A stretch of DNA of 54,804 bases from a virus, in the IMG/VR virus record IMGVR_UViG_3300012920_000051, positions 1 to 54,804 of that record, one strand, 5' to 3'. The stretch's first letter is position 1. Each line of letters opens with the position of its first letter. This document shows, piece after piece, positions 31,144-39,898 of this stretch. The notes beneath the pieces are model-generated. The model had not been told where the DNA came from. It worked only from the letters and a program-made list of their open reading frames with translations, and made no database searches. The position numbers and the translations under genes were made by a program.

Positions 31144-31489
31144 ACCATCGCCATCTAGAACCGACATAGCCGGGGCTATGCGGAAAAAGTTATATAAAAC
31201 TATACTAGAACCTATACCGTCGCATATTCGGAAGCTCACCTTGTCGCAGAAGCCTTTTTTTGGCAACACGCCTGAAGGCCAATTTTTGCGTAACAACATG
31301 AAGATTTACCCCAAGAATAACAGCTTTACTGTTGGGTTCAACATGAGCGCTAAATTAGGCGACCGATCCATGTCTCAGGTTATTGGTGATGTTCAATCGA
31401 ATGGTATTAATGTTAGAGACGTCCTTGAGCGGTATACCCGAAATGTCCTGATACCTCAGCTTAAGCGCCGTATAAAGCGAGGACGATAA
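31133..31489 (+). CDS. Putative neck/tail-completion protein
   Basis: This 118-aa protein starts at ATG 31133 after GGTGGA, overlapping the previous gene by 11 nt. It is basic with a helical C-terminus (LERYTRNVLIPQLKRRIKRGR). Position fits HK97 gp10-like tail completion. A full AAAACTA motif (31188-31216) is embedded in its coding sequence and reads LYKTILEPI. The stop overlaps the next ATG (ATAATG). Confidence 0.5.
   Translation: MGIEPSPSRTDIAGAMRKKLYKTILEPIPSHIRKLTLSQKPFFGNTPEGQFLRNNMKIYPKNNSFTVGFNMSAKLGDRSMSQVIGDVQSNGINVRDVLERYTRNVLIPQLKRRIKRGR
31188..31216 (+). promoter_or_regulatory. Phage-specific motif inside a coding sequence
   Basis: AGTTATATAAAACTA, ten bases, TATA. It is intragenic and upstream of the tail terminator-like and sheath genes. 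Confidence 0.5.
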
Positions 31490-32184
31490 TGGCTAAGACT
31501 TTCCCGCAAATCGAAGAAGCATTTATTAATGTATTCTCAGGAATCACAATAGATGACATGGATGGCGCAACTATAGCGCCTTCATTCTTTGTAGATGTTC
31601 CCGACGTAGAAGAGGTATCTAAGCGAAAGTTCCCCGCGATTACGATTGATCTACAGACGGTCACTCATGAGGTTGAGATGGAGACATCGGAATATGAGGA
31701 CATTGTAGAGTATAATATCGTAGACGATACAATCACTACCCGAAGAAAATCGCATTGGTATAGAATTGCCTACAATGTGCATGCTTGGAGTCTTTACGCG
31801 CTCCAAGACCGAGAGCTCTGTCGTAAGATCGAAAACCGACTCGCCCCTAGAGACGGACTTACCGTAGACGATGAGCGCTATTGGGTATTCCGACAAGACT
31901 TTAATGTCGAAGATGACAACTCAATTCCCGATCAGATGCTCTACCATAAAAGGTGGACTTTTGAAATTTTAGCAGATATAGATAATACAGACACAGATGT
32001 GACAACGAAGGCTGTTAAAGAAGTACATCTTGAGAGCTACACTGTGCGAACCAAGCCATTTGGTGATGAGATCGCTCCTGTTGATGATCGAGGTACTCGC
32101 GTAAACGCAGTAGACGCCGTGAGACACTTGCACAGAGAGATAAGATTCAATCATTTAACTTACTGGTTCCAACCGGAGGATTAA
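31489..32184 (+). CDS. Putative tail terminator-region protein
   Basis: This 231-aa protein is directly upstream of the sheath gene, where contractile phages encode the tail terminator/sheath stabiliser. It is acidic with beta-rich sequence (KFPAITIDLQTVTHEVE and WYRIAYNVHAWSLYA). No family can be named with certainty. ATG 31489 overlaps the previous stop. Confidence 0.5.
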   Translation: MAKTFPQIEEAFINVFSGITIDDMDGATIAPSFFVDVPDVEEVSKRKFPAITIDLQTVTHEVEMETSEYEDIVEYNIVDDTITTRRKSHWYRIAYNVHAWSLYALQDRELCRKIENRLAPRDGLTVDDERYWVFRQDFNVEDDNSIPDQMLYHKRWTFEILADIDNTDTDVTTKAVKEVHLESYTVRTKPFGDEIAPVDDRGTRVNAVDAVRHLHREIRFNHLTYWFQPED

Positions 32185-32185
32185 G

Positions 32186-34081
32186 ATGGCTTACAACACT
32201 CCCGGAGTATTTATCAATGAGGAGACTCCTCAACTCACTCCCCTAATTACCGCAGGCACTGGTGTCGCGGGATTCTTGGGCTTCTCTACACGAGGCCCAT
32301 CTCAATTGGCGGTCGCTCTTGATTCCTATGAGGATCTTCTTCGCACTTTTGGCGCGCCTTACACCGACGAGAGCACTTTTAACTCTGTTAAGATGTTCTT
32401 TGAGAACGGTGGTAGCCGGGCGTACTTCGTGCGACTCTCAGACTACGATGTCGCAACAGGCGCTGAGAACGCTGATGCGGCGTCTACTGAGGTCGCGACA
32501 CAACAAGCAGGCGCACTCACCATTAAGGCAGGCTATCGCGGTAACGAGAGCGTCGGTACCGAAGGCAACAGCCTGTATGTACAGCTCACAGAGAACCCGA
32601 TGCACCCAAGTGCTGGACGTGGGCAAGATTTGGTTACAGATTTGACCGCGGGTAATGACGTGGTTGAACTTAGTGGCCTTATTGGTATTCGCGCGGGTAC
32701 GCTACTTAAGTTCTTTACAGATGATTCAAATAACGACAGCACAATAGGCGATGATACTACTGAGTATCACGTCGTTCGTCGTGTAGAGTCTCGCCTTGAA
32801 TCAGGAGTTATTAAGCACTACGCTTACCTTGAGACTACAATCGTCGCTGCAACAGCATTTAAGGCTGCGACTACTACTGTTGAATCTGTAGAGTACGACG
32901 TAGCTGTCTACAACGCGACAAGCGAGCTCCTTGAGAGCTACAGCCAACTCAGCCTCTCTGAGAGCGCGGACAACAACATGCTCGCGATCATCAACGACTC
33001 AGAGCTTGGAAGTCGTTTCATCACCCTTGCCTACGCTCCTAACGCGGCAGACAAGGGCGCGCTTGATGTCACAGAGACCATCTTGACCTCTCAGGTACAG
33101 CTCTCAGGCGGCACCGCTGAGAACGCAGGTGCGACCTCTGCGATGTTCGCGGGCAGTGAGGCTCTTGGTAAGGGTATTCATGCGTTCGACGCAATCACAG
33201 AGCTTAATATCATCTGTGCGCCTCCTACACTGAACCCTACAACGAACACTTGGAGTATTCAGGGTACTGCCGTGTACCACTCACTGCTCCTTCAGTATGC
33301 TGAGGGCCGTATGGACGTATTCGCGATCCTCGATCCTGCGATTGGAAAGACCACTACAGAGATTAAGCAGTATCGCGAGACATCTCTTGGTGTTGATACA
33401 CCTTGGGGTGCGCTCTACTACCCATTCCTTAAGATCCAAGACCCTGAGCGTCCACAGAGCTCGGCAACTATCCTTGTTCCACCAAGCGGTGCTGTCGCTG
33501 GGTGCTATGCTCGCGTTGATGCGCTCCCCGCTCCTGATGGTGGTGTAAGCGCGGCAGCAGCAGGCGTAGGCATCAACGGCGTTGTCCGTAATGTTGTTGG
33601 CCTTGAGATTCCTGTATCTGATAAAGAGCAAGCGCTGTTGAACCCTGTAGGCGTCAACTGTATTCGCCGTTTGGTTCGCGCGAGTGGCTCACAGGGCATC
33701 TTCATCTACGGTGCTCGTACACTGTCTACAGCGGCTCACATGAAGTATATCCCCATGCGCCGTACCATGACTTACATCGAAGAGACTGTACGCCTTAGCT
33801 CACAATTCGCAATCTTCAAGAAGAACGGCCCTGAGATCTGGAGTCGCCTTTCTTTGTTGATTGATACATTCCTTCGCGACTTTTGGGAGGAAGGCAATCT
33901 CAAGGGGGCATCTCCTGCGGAGGCGTTCTTTGTCACGATTGACTCAACAACGACCACTGCGGTAGATATTGAGAACGGTATCATTCGTGGTAAGATTGGT
34001 GTGAGCCTTTTCCGACCAGCAGAATTTATCGTATTCACATTCACTCAGGCACAATCTGGGTCTAGCGTAGAGGAGATTTAA
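32186..34081 (+). CDS. Contractile tail sheath protein
   Basis: This 631-aa protein begins MAYNTPGVFINEE followed by TAGTGVAGFLGFSTRGP, the classic N-terminus of phage and pyocin sheath subunits. The C-terminal domain contains IPMRRTMTYIEETVRLSS and FLRDFWEEGNLKGASP, conserved across sheath proteins, and ends in a beta-strand arm used for subunit linking. It polymerises around the tube and contracts at infection. This gene fixes the myovirus-type tail. Confidence 0.95.
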   Translation: MAYNTPGVFINEETPQLTPLITAGTGVAGFLGFSTRGPSQLAVALDSYEDLLRTFGAPYTDESTFNSVKMFFENGGSRAYFVRLSDYDVATGAENADAASTEVATQQAGALTIKAGYRGNESVGTEGNSLYVQLTENPMHPSAGRGQDLVTDLTAGNDVVELSGLIGIRAGTLLKFFTDDSNNDSTIGDDTTEYHVVRRVESRLESGVIKHYAYLETTIVAATAFKAATTTVESVEYDVAVYNATSELLESYSQLSLSESADNNMLAIINDSELGSRFITLAYAPNAADKGALDVTETILTSQVQLSGGTAENAGATSAMFAGSEALGKGIHAFDAITELNIICAPPTLNPTTNTWSIQGTAVYHSLLLQYAEGRMDVFAILDPAIGKTTTEIKQYRETSLGVDTPWGALYYPFLKIQDPERPQSSATILVPPSGAVAGCYARVDALPAPDGGVSAAAAGVGINGVVRNVVGLEIPVSDKEQALLNPVGVNCIRRLVRASGSQGIFIYGARTLSTAAHMKYIPMRRTMTYIEETVRLSSQFAIFKKNGPEIWSRLSLLIDTFLRDFWEEGNLKGASPAEAFFVTIDSTTTTAVDIENGIIRGKIGVSLFRPAEFIVFTFTQAQSGSSVEEI

Positions 34082-34083
34082 TA

Positions 34084-34548
34084 ATGGCTACAACGCTTCT
34101 TAGAAATTTCAAATTTAAGGTCACTGTTGGTAACTTGGGCGTTATGGGCTTCCAGAAGTGCTCAGGACTTTCTTCATCTGTAGAGGTCATCGAATACCGT
34201 GAGGGCGGCGACGCGATCACTACTCGTAAATTCCCTGGACAGGTGTCGTTTGGTAACATCACGCTCGAGCGCGGAATGCTTTCCGATAATCAGAGCTTGC
34301 GTAATTGGCTTGAAAGTATCCTTGATGTGGAGACTACCCAAGCGAGCACAGCTGCGCCTACTCGTCAATCGCTTACTATCGAGGTTCTCGACAACTCAAA
34401 TCAGGTAGAGCGCACGTTCCGCATCAAGCGTGCCTTTGTAGCGTCTCGCGAGATCACCGATCTTGACGCAACAGGCAACGAGATCCTCATCGAGACTTTA
34501 GAGATTGCTCATGAGGGCCTCAAAGAGGAAAACATCGGCACTCGCTGA
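34084..34548 (+). CDS. Tail tube protein
   Basis: This 154-aa protein follows the sheath by two bases. FKVTVGNLGVMGFQKCSGL and the later GGDAITTRKFPGQVSFGNITLERG match the T4 gp19-like tube family. It would build the rigid inner tube inside the sheath. Confidence 0.92.
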   Translation: MATTLLRNFKFKVTVGNLGVMGFQKCSGLSSSVEVIEYREGGDAITTRKFPGQVSFGNITLERGMLSDNQSLRNWLESILDVETTQASTAAPTRQSLTIEVLDNSNQVERTFRIKRAFVASREITDLDATGNEILIETLEIAHEGLKEENIGTR

Positions 34549-34550
34549 TA

Positions 34551-34580
34551 AGTTATATAAAACTACCCTTGAACATGTAA
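34551..34580 (+). promoter_or_regulatory. Phage-specific motif AAAACTA-N10-TGTA
   Basis: AGTTATATAAAACTA, ten bases ending TTGAACA, TGTAAT. It starts two bases after the tube stop and precedes the chaperone and tape-measure genes. Confidence 0.62.
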
Positions 34581-34590
34581 TAGGATTGTA

Positions 34591-35403
34591 ATGATACCTT
34601 CAAATACAGTAATACTCCCTGTCGGCATTGAGAAAGACGGGAAAATATACCGCAAAGTCACAGTAAGCGAAATGAACGGCTTTGATGAAGAGAACATGTC
34701 TACGCCTGCCGTAAGGAAAAACGGCGCTAAAGCTCAAAGCATCTTACTGCGCCGTTGTATTCAAGAGATTGAGGGTCTTGTGCCTCTTAAGACTCGCCCG
34801 AACCTCCTGATTGACGAGAGCATTGTCCGATCCATGTGTTCATATGATCGAGACTTTTTGTTCTTTAACATCAGGATGATTGGCGGTGTTGAGGATGTTG
34901 AATTTATCGCCGAATGTCCCTCTTGTTCAGCACAATCAAAGTACTCTAAGAACATCAGTGATCTCGCTGTATATGAATGGGATGACTCGGAACCTCGTTC
35001 GATCAGTATTGATCTTTCTAAGGGTATCTTTGTCGAGGGCAAAGAATACACAGAGTTTGAATGGAAATTCCTGAACGGTGAGCAACAAGAGCGAATCGCG
35101 CGACTTGACCAAAACAAGGTCATTAGCGCTTCACTATTTATGGGCTGCCAAGGCTTCCGAGGTCTTGATGATCACGTTGTCACTGAGAATGACTTCCGCA
35201 TGTTGCCTTCTCAGGCACGCATCGACGCCATGACTCAGATCGCTGAGGAGGCCCCAGGTCTTCAGACCGCGATTGAGATCGAATGTCCTCACTGCTCGTA
35301 TGAGTTTGAGCACATGTTAGACGTCTCCCTTTTTTTCGAGCCGAAGGCGAAACCGAAGAAGAAAGATCCAAAGCGTACGAAGAAGCGTCGCTTAAGACGC
35401 TAA
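34591..35403 (+). CDS. Tail assembly chaperone / gp26-like, short form
   Basis: This 270-aa protein lies between the tube and tape measure. Two Cys pairs, CPSC (109-112) and CPHC (232-235), form a probable zinc site, a feature of T4 gp26-like baseplate/chaperone proteins. The zero-frame C-terminus is an unnatural-looking run of Lys, Pro and Arg. A T TTT TTC slippery heptamer at 35331-35337 allows a -1 shift to a longer form (next entry). It probably guides the tape measure during tube assembly. Confidence 0.7.
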   Translation: MIPSNTVILPVGIEKDGKIYRKVTVSEMNGFDEENMSTPAVRKNGAKAQSILLRRCIQEIEGLVPLKTRPNLLIDESIVRSMCSYDRDFLFFNIRMIGGVEDVEFIAECPSCSAQSKYSKNISDLAVYEWDDSEPRSISIDLSKGIFVEGKEYTEFEWKFLNGEQQERIARLDQNKVISASLFMGCQGFRGLDDHVVTENDFRMLPSQARIDAMTQIAEEAPGLQTAIEIECPHCSYEFEHMLDVSLFFEPKAKPKKKDPKRTKKRRLRR

Positions 35404-35558
35404 AGGCACTCACCCGCCTAGTCGTCGCCTTTGCAGAGCGATGGCATTGGACACGAGAAGATACCTTGAGTATTCCTCTGTCTCAGCGTAAGTTGTACTA
35501 TGACCTTTATGAAGAGATAGTAACAAAAGAGCGTCAAGAGATGAGCAGAAAGAGGTGA
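34591..35558 (+). CDS. Frameshifted tail assembly chaperone, long form
   Basis: A -1 shift at T TTT TTC (35331-35337) leaves the zero frame after residue 249 and continues 73 codons to the stop at 35556-35558. The new tail is gene-like: acidic first, then KTLKALTRLVVAFAERW and LPLSQ-type sequence near the end, with aromatic residues and coding-like composition. The stop lies four bases before the tape-measure ATG. The G/GT arrangement upstream of the tape measure is conserved in tailed phages. The slippage itself is inferred. Confidence 0.65.
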
Positions 35559-35562
35559 TGTC

Positions 35563-38500
35563 ATGGCGGCATTCGATCCGTTTAATTACGATGTCGAGGT
35601 AGATACCTCCAAAGCTAAAGAAGCCGTCGATAAGCTCAACGAGAGCATAGATAAGCTCAACGAGCAGCTTGAAAAGAGCGAAAAGGACTTAGCAGCTGAA
35701 GAACAAGCGGTCGCTAACCTCGTTAACGGCATCAACAAGGCCAACAATGTAGTAGAGCAATTCAAATCTGGATTTGACCGACTACATGCGAGCACTTCCG
35801 GTGCATTTAGAGAGTCATCCTCTGCCATGACGAGCGTTAACATCGTCTTGGGTAGAACAGGTATGCTCAACGCTAAACTCGCCTCACAGCAGATGGCTAA
35901 TCTGAGGCAACTAAACGGAACCGTAAAAGGGACAACAAATACCTTTCAAGTGCACGCCACTAATTTAGCAAAAGACTATGAGCTCATCGAGAGTAAAGTG
36001 GCCAAGCTCGCAAAGACCACACAATTCTCGTATGTAGAGATCGCGAACATGTTCGCGCAACTCAAGCAGGCGGGCTTAACGACGAACGCCATCATCAACC
36101 CTTTAGAGAATGCAAAAGCCTCGATATTAGAGGCTACTTTGGCGCTTAGCGCCGCGTCTCGCGGACAGCTGTCTCTCGCCGAATCAGGACGCTTGCTTGT
36201 CCTTAGCGCAAACTCTGTTGGTGGCGGATTAGGCGAGGTTGCGAATAACGCCTCTCGTATGTTGCGCTTGATCAACAACGCAGACATTGGCTTTAAAGAC
36301 CTAAAGATCTCAATGGAGGGTCTTGCAGGTGCCGGGGCTAACTTGTTCCCTTCTAGTAAGCCCTCTGAAATCTTAGGAATCTTAGGCGCACTCACGACCG
36401 CAGGTCGATCTCCTGCGTTTGCAGCACAAGACATCGTTGGCATGGGTCGCGCCATGAACAACTTGATCTCTACCATAATGGTATACGAGGACAAGCAACT
36501 AGGCAGTCGTAGCGCGTTCGCTAAGGTCAATAAAGTAGGTGATCTAAAAGATCGGGTAGGCACCCGTATGAGCATGAAGCTCTTTGCGCTCGAGGAGCTT
36601 GGCCTTCTTAATCAGGCTCACTTTTTGAACTTTATGAGCGACCGCATAGATTTAGGCAACTTAGAGAATTTCACATCAGGTAGAGGACAAAGCAGGAGAC
36701 TCGATCCGCAAAAATTAAAAGCTGCGGCGCCAATCTTAGCAGATCGAAATCCCGGCACCCAAGCAGGCGGTTATAACTTTATGCCTGCTGATGACGGACT
36801 TGGAGGACAACGACTCCTCGCTGTCCGTAAAGATGTTGGTGGTAAGCAGAGACCAATCCGTGACATCTTCAACATGATCACATTGGCTAAGGCGATTAAG
36901 ACCGCTGATATTGCTCGGGTCGGTAAGCTCACTGGAGCCATGCTCGACACTCAGCTTACCGTCAACAAGATTGATGGCGAGCAAATCGAAACTACCTTTG
37001 GCCAAGTAATGAATCTTGGGTTAAACCAAGGCGTCTTAAAGGATGCACAGAGCATTAGTGGGTTCAAAGATGTAGGCGACCTGTTACTCCGCTCTCGTAA
37101 AAATGTAGACCCAAACACAGGGAAAACGCTTGGACCTGATACGGGAGTTTTAGGCCCAAAGCAGTTTGAGGCGCTTCTATATAAGGCATTAGGTACGCAA
37201 CAGGCGGTCAATCTCCTGAAGGGTATTCAATTATACGAGGATCGCCTTAACGAGATGGACGCCGGGGGGAACTTTAATAAATTCTTAGACGATTTGCAGG
37301 ACGTAGCCGACGAAAAGGATGCTCAAGCCGTATTCCGCGCAGAGGCTACCGCGCTACAAGACTTAGAGGGACAAACGAGACTGCTTGAGGCTGCCCAATT
37401 CTCGTTGCGCGAGGGCATTGGACAAGTAACGGGTGGGTTCGACCTGTTTGTGACTAAGACCGCTGTGAACGTCGTAAACGGCATCGACGACGTTATCCGC
37501 TCTAGTGGAGGGCTTAACTTCGCCATTGGCGGGATGACTACTTCGATACGTGGATTCGCTACAGTGGGTCTTGCGCTATCGGGTACGCTCGCGACGCTGT
37601 TTAGCCTCGCGCAGATTCAACGATCATCTGCGCTCTTGTTTGGCGGAGACATGAAAAAAGCCTTTGCTATGATCCAGCCGATGATCGGCATATTGGGTAA
37701 ATTTGCCGTGGTAGCCGGGGCCGCGACTCTTGTGTTCTTTAGCTTAGGCGAGGCTTTTGCATTCATGTCATCAGGAAGCGGGGGATCACTGCTCAAAGGC
37801 ATCGCAGACACGCTCTCTGAGCTGACAAGAGTCTTTGTTGATGGGATCATACCTATCATCGCTTCAGGAGACGCTGAGAGGCACGTACAGGCCATCGCTC
37901 AGGTGACTTCGCATCTTACAAAGGGGCAGGGCGAGTTCTTCCGAATGATCGCTACTGCGCTGATTGATATTAAGCAGTTCTTGGGAGACGTATTTACAGG
38001 CTTCAAATTCGTGTTTGGTTTTGTAGGCACTGTTGTGATTACTGCGTTTACGGCCTTCGCAAAGATTTTGTACATCGCTGTGGGCTTCATTATATCTTTG
38101 GTTAGCCACGCGAGGAGATTCATCGCAGATATCACCAAAAACTTTGTTCCTCAGGTGGACAAAATGGGGTTGTCTCTTTCTTATCTTAACGACGAAGGTT
38201 CTAAAAATAACATAATCATGAGAGGACTCGCTATTATTATTGGTATTGTCGCGGGCTCTTATCTCCTTGTAGCGACTTATACTAAGGCTGCGGCGATTAT
38301 TACTTCTGTTTGGACAGGGGTAACTGAGATCGCCACTGTTGTATCGGCTGCTTATGGCGGTGTTCTTAATTTTCTCACACTGTCATCTAATGCGTTTACT
38401 ATCTCTCTTAAGAGTGGGTTGGTGGCTGGAGCTCTGTTTCTAGTCGCCTTGTACTACTTATGGGAGTATGGAGATAGGGCGGGGAAGGTTATGGCAGTGA

Positions 38501-39036
38501 TCGCAGTGATCACTGCGGCGGCTAGTATTGCTTTCTACGTCTTTGGCGGAGCTGGTTACTTCGCTGGAGCGCCGATACTGCTAATCGTAGGCGCGATTGG
38601 CCTGCTAGTAACGGGTTTGGTGTTGCTCATTGATTATATTGGCCAAGCTACAGGTTGGTTCAACTTGTTTGGAGAATCTGCTGATAACGCAGGAGATAGT
38701 GTAGCGTCTGCTAAAGGAAAAATCGGAGGTGATAAAAAAGTTTCTGCGACCTCTGAGCTTGAAGAGGGTCTTGCTAAGCTTAACGCTCAGGCGATGCCTG
38801 AGATGCCTACTATACCTGAAGATGTGTCTGCGCTCACTGCGCCTACTCAGGGAATGGGCAGTTCAATAGCGAAGACTAGTCGCGTACAGATGGAAAACTA
38901 TTTCACCATCACCGCGAACACAAATGTAGACCAATTAGACCCACAGGTGGCAAGATCTATTGGCGAACAAATCGCCCCCTTCGTCATCAAAGAATTAGAG
39001 AGTATCTACGACTTAGGGCCGACGCGCGTCGGGTAA
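35563..39036 (+). CDS. Tape measure protein
   Basis: This 1157-aa protein sets tail length and is ejected with DNA. The first 60 residues are a strict coiled coil (repeated DKLNES and LEKSEKD), the centre is helical, and the C-terminal 500 residues contain several hydrophobic segments, the longest around residues 940-1030, which could insert into the host membrane. It follows the frameshifting chaperone, the standard order. Confidence 0.9.
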   Translation: MAAFDPFNYDVEVDTSKAKEAVDKLNESIDKLNEQLEKSEKDLAAEEQAVANLVNGINKANNVVEQFKSGFDRLHASTSGAFRESSSAMTSVNIVLGRTGMLNAKLASQQMANLRQLNGTVKGTTNTFQVHATNLAKDYELIESKVAKLAKTTQFSYVEIANMFAQLKQAGLTTNAIINPLENAKASILEATLALSAASRGQLSLAESGRLLVLSANSVGGGLGEVANNASRMLRLINNADIGFKDLKISMEGLAGAGANLFPSSKPSEILGILGALTTAGRSPAFAAQDIVGMGRAMNNLISTIMVYEDKQLGSRSAFAKVNKVGDLKDRVGTRMSMKLFALEELGLLNQAHFLNFMSDRIDLGNLENFTSGRGQSRRLDPQKLKAAAPILADRNPGTQAGGYNFMPADDGLGGQRLLAVRKDVGGKQRPIRDIFNMITLAKAIKTADIARVGKLTGAMLDTQLTVNKIDGEQIETTFGQVMNLGLNQGVLKDAQSISGFKDVGDLLLRSRKNVDPNTGKTLGPDTGVLGPKQFEALLYKALGTQQAVNLLKGIQLYEDRLNEMDAGGNFNKFLDDLQDVADEKDAQAVFRAEATALQDLEGQTRLLEAAQFSLREGIGQVTGGFDLFVTKTAVNVVNGIDDVIRSSGGLNFAIGGMTTSIRGFATVGLALSGTLATLFSLAQIQRSSALLFGGDMKKAFAMIQPMIGILGKFAVVAGAATLVFFSLGEAFAFMSSGSGGSLLKGIADTLSELTRVFVDGIIPIIASGDAERHVQAIAQVTSHLTKGQGEFFRMIATALIDIKQFLGDVFTGFKFVFGFVGTVVITAFTAFAKILYIAVGFIISLVSHARRFIADITKNFVPQVDKMGLSLSYLNDEGSKNNIIMRGLAIIIGIVAGSYLLVATYTKAAAIITSVWTGVTEIATVVSAAYGGVLNFLTLSSNAFTISLKSGLVAGALFLVALYYLWEYGDRAGKVMAVIAVITAAASIAFYVFGGAGYFAGAPILLIVGAIGLLVTGLVLLIDYIGQATGWFNLFGESADNAGDSVASAKGKIGGDKKVSATSELEEGLAKLNAQAMPEMPTIPEDVSALTAPTQGMGSSIAKTSRVQMENYFTITANTNVDQLDPQVARSIGEQIAPFVIKELESIYDLGPTRVG

Positions 39037-39037
39037 A

Positions 39038-39068
39038 AGTTATATAAAACTACCGTTGAATATGTAAT
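39038..39068 (+). promoter_or_regulatory. Phage-specific motif AAAACTA-N10-TGTA
   Basis: AGTTATATAAAACTA, ten bases ending TTGAATA, TGTAAT. It starts two bases after the tape-measure stop and precedes the baseplate genes. Confidence 0.62.
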
Positions 39069-39080
39069 AAGGAAACAGAC

Positions 39081-39584
39081 ATGCCGAACCCGCAACTCGT
39101 AAAAGGCCAACTAATACCTTTCGACCCTGTTACTAGGGAAATCACGGGTCGCGATGTTCGCTTCCTGTATAACCCTAATAAGGTCACGACTGAGCATAAC
39201 CCTGCTTATAGATTTGGTACAGCGATCACAGGCAATCAAGCATTCGCTCAATTTGGTGCTATGTCTCCACAGACCATCTCTTTTAATCTGTTCCTCAGAA
39301 CAGGAGATCACATATCCTCTGATACGTCCGACATCACAGGACTAATGCAGGATCTAAACTATTTGGCCACACCTCTTCGCCCTAATCAGAGTCCTCCTAT
39401 GTGCTATCTACATATGGGACAGCTGATACCTGCTATCGTAACCAACGGCGAGTCAAGCGATATTGACGTCGTGTTGGGTGTTGTCTCTCGGCTATCTTTG
39501 AACGTCACTCAAATGAGCACTAATCTGTATCCGACACAAGCAACGGCGAGTATCAAATTCACCATCTCTAGGAGGCGCATATGA
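39081..39584 (+). CDS. Baseplate protein, contractile-injection tube-adaptor-like
   Basis: This is a 167-aa protein with AAGGAAA before ATG 39081. The N-terminus, VKGQLIPFDPVTREI then VRFLYNPN, resembles the CIS tube-adaptor domain that joins tube and hub in contractile injection systems. It overlaps the following LysM-like gene by 4 nt. Confidence 0.6.
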   Translation: MPNPQLVKGQLIPFDPVTREITGRDVRFLYNPNKVTTEHNPAYRFGTAITGNQAFAQFGAMSPQTISFNLFLRTGDHISSDTSDITGLMQDLNYLATPLRPNQSPPMCYLHMGQLIPAIVTNGESSDIDVVLGVVSRLSLNVTQMSTNLYPTQATASIKFTISRRRI

Positions 39585-39898
39585 GCGTTCAGTTTACCGA
39601 ATCACGCTACATGAGACAAGACTTCGTGACTAACTATGCGGTGGTCTCTGAGAGCCCTATTCGCTTCCGCGCTGATACCGTTCCCGCCTCTAGGGTCACT
39701 ACTCTTAAGGTCGGCGGTGATGTATACATCGCGATCGAAGGCGAGCGATATAGAGACATCGCCGTGTCTGTGTATGGAGAGGATCATTATTGGTGGATTC
39801 TATGCGATGCCAACCCAGGCATTCCTTTAGATAATGGCTTGTTTGGCCTGCAAGCCGGGGCTGCTGTTATCGTACCATCTAAGGAGATCGTCTTGTGA
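39581..39898 (+). CDS. LysM-like / gp53-like baseplate protein
   Basis: This 105-aa protein ends in a LysM-like half: ERYRDIAVSVYGEDHYWWILCDANPG then a glycine-rich turn and VIVPSKE. LysM domains on baseplate wedges such as T4 gp53 or on tail protein X clamp tail components together. Overlaps of 4 nt on each side indicate tight coupling with the hub genes. Confidence 0.65.
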   Translation: MSVQFTESRYMRQDFVTNYAVVSESPIRFRADTVPASRVTTLKVGGDVYIAIEGERYRDIAVSVYGEDHYWWILCDANPGIPLDNGLFGLQAGAAVIVPSKEIVL

